From positions 1-5,723 of the forward strand of contig JBNGDJ010000129.1 of assembly GCA_049974825.1 (NCBI GenBank): 5,723 bases of DNA. Direction: 5' to 3'. Below are positions 5,623 to 5,723 of the stretch, piece by piece. The stretch is from JBKHDT01 sp049974825. GTDB lineage: Bacteria > Pseudomonadota > Gammaproteobacteria > Halothiobacillales > Halothiobacillaceae. Numbering within the stretch: position 1 is the first letter of the stretch; every line of letters starts with the position of its first letter. A program made the position numbers and the translations under genes. The notes beneath the pieces are model-generated. The model did not search any database and was not told where the DNA came from. It saw only the letters and a program-made list of their open reading frames with translations.

Positions 5623-5723
5623 ATGCCAAAAATCACCTTGTCTCTTGTTCTGCTGGCTGTTTTTGTTTTGCTCTGTCTCAGCCTTGTTGGGTCCAGTTGG
5701 GTTGCAGACGGTCTGAGGGCCTG
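5623..5723 (+). CDS. Partial gene, N-terminus of an exported or membrane protein
   Basis: The first 33 codons of a gene that runs off the window. The product starts MPKITLSLVLLAVFVLLC and continues with LSLVGSSWVADGLRA. Residues 4-23 form an uninterrupted hydrophobic segment after a single Lys, fitting a signal peptide or an N-terminal membrane anchor. Cys18 is preceded by Leu-Leu rather than a small residue, so a lipoprotein signal is unlikely. The ribosome site is poor (only AGAAAAAAC upstream), which lowers confidence in the exact start. The family cannot be told from this fragment. Confidence 0.55.
   Translation, partial: MPKITLSLVLLAVFVLLCLSLVGSSWVADGLRA

Overview
The window looks like chromosomal DNA from a GC-rich proteobacterium, most likely a gammaproteobacterium. 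Three things suggest this: a GrxD-type monothiol glutaredoxin, an E. coli-like LexA box (CTGT-N8-ACAG type) in front of a proteobacterial-type dnaE2, and a secreted DUF4124-family protein. The genus cannot be named from the sequence alone.

Layout. Positions 1-169 are non-coding and hold one copy of a hairpin-forming repeat and a possible terminator. A monothiol glutaredoxin gene (grxD, minus strand, 170-520) is divergent from a complete dnaE2 gene (plus strand, 690-3776) for the error-prone DNA polymerase III alpha-like subunit. The 169-bp divergent region carries a probable grxD promoter and a clear SOS/LexA box ending 6 bp before the dnaE2 ATG. About 640 bp of gene-free DNA follows (3777-4420). 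It is packed with perfect short-loop hairpins, a second copy of the repeat from the window start, and a 163-bp element (4043-4205) with 22-bp imperfect terminal inverted repeats that resembles a MITE. Next comes a secreted DUF4124 protein with an uncharacterised cysteine-containing C-terminal part (4421-5086) and a strong hairpin right after its stop. Another roughly 500-bp stretch has no convincing gene. The window ends in the first 33 codons of a gene whose product begins with a hydrophobic export or membrane segment (5623 onward).

How the parts work together. grxD (Fe-S cluster trafficking) and dnaE2 (damage-induced mutagenic translesion synthesis) share an upstream region but have separate promoters and unrelated jobs. 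The LexA box makes dnaE2 a likely autonomous SOS gene. Its usual partners imuA and imuB are not next to it in this window. The most notable non-genic features are the hairpin/MITE-like cluster, the pair of direct repeats bracketing the grxD-dnaE2 pair, and the possibility that dnaE2 is transcribed without a leader. I did not find a clearly new multi-gene system.
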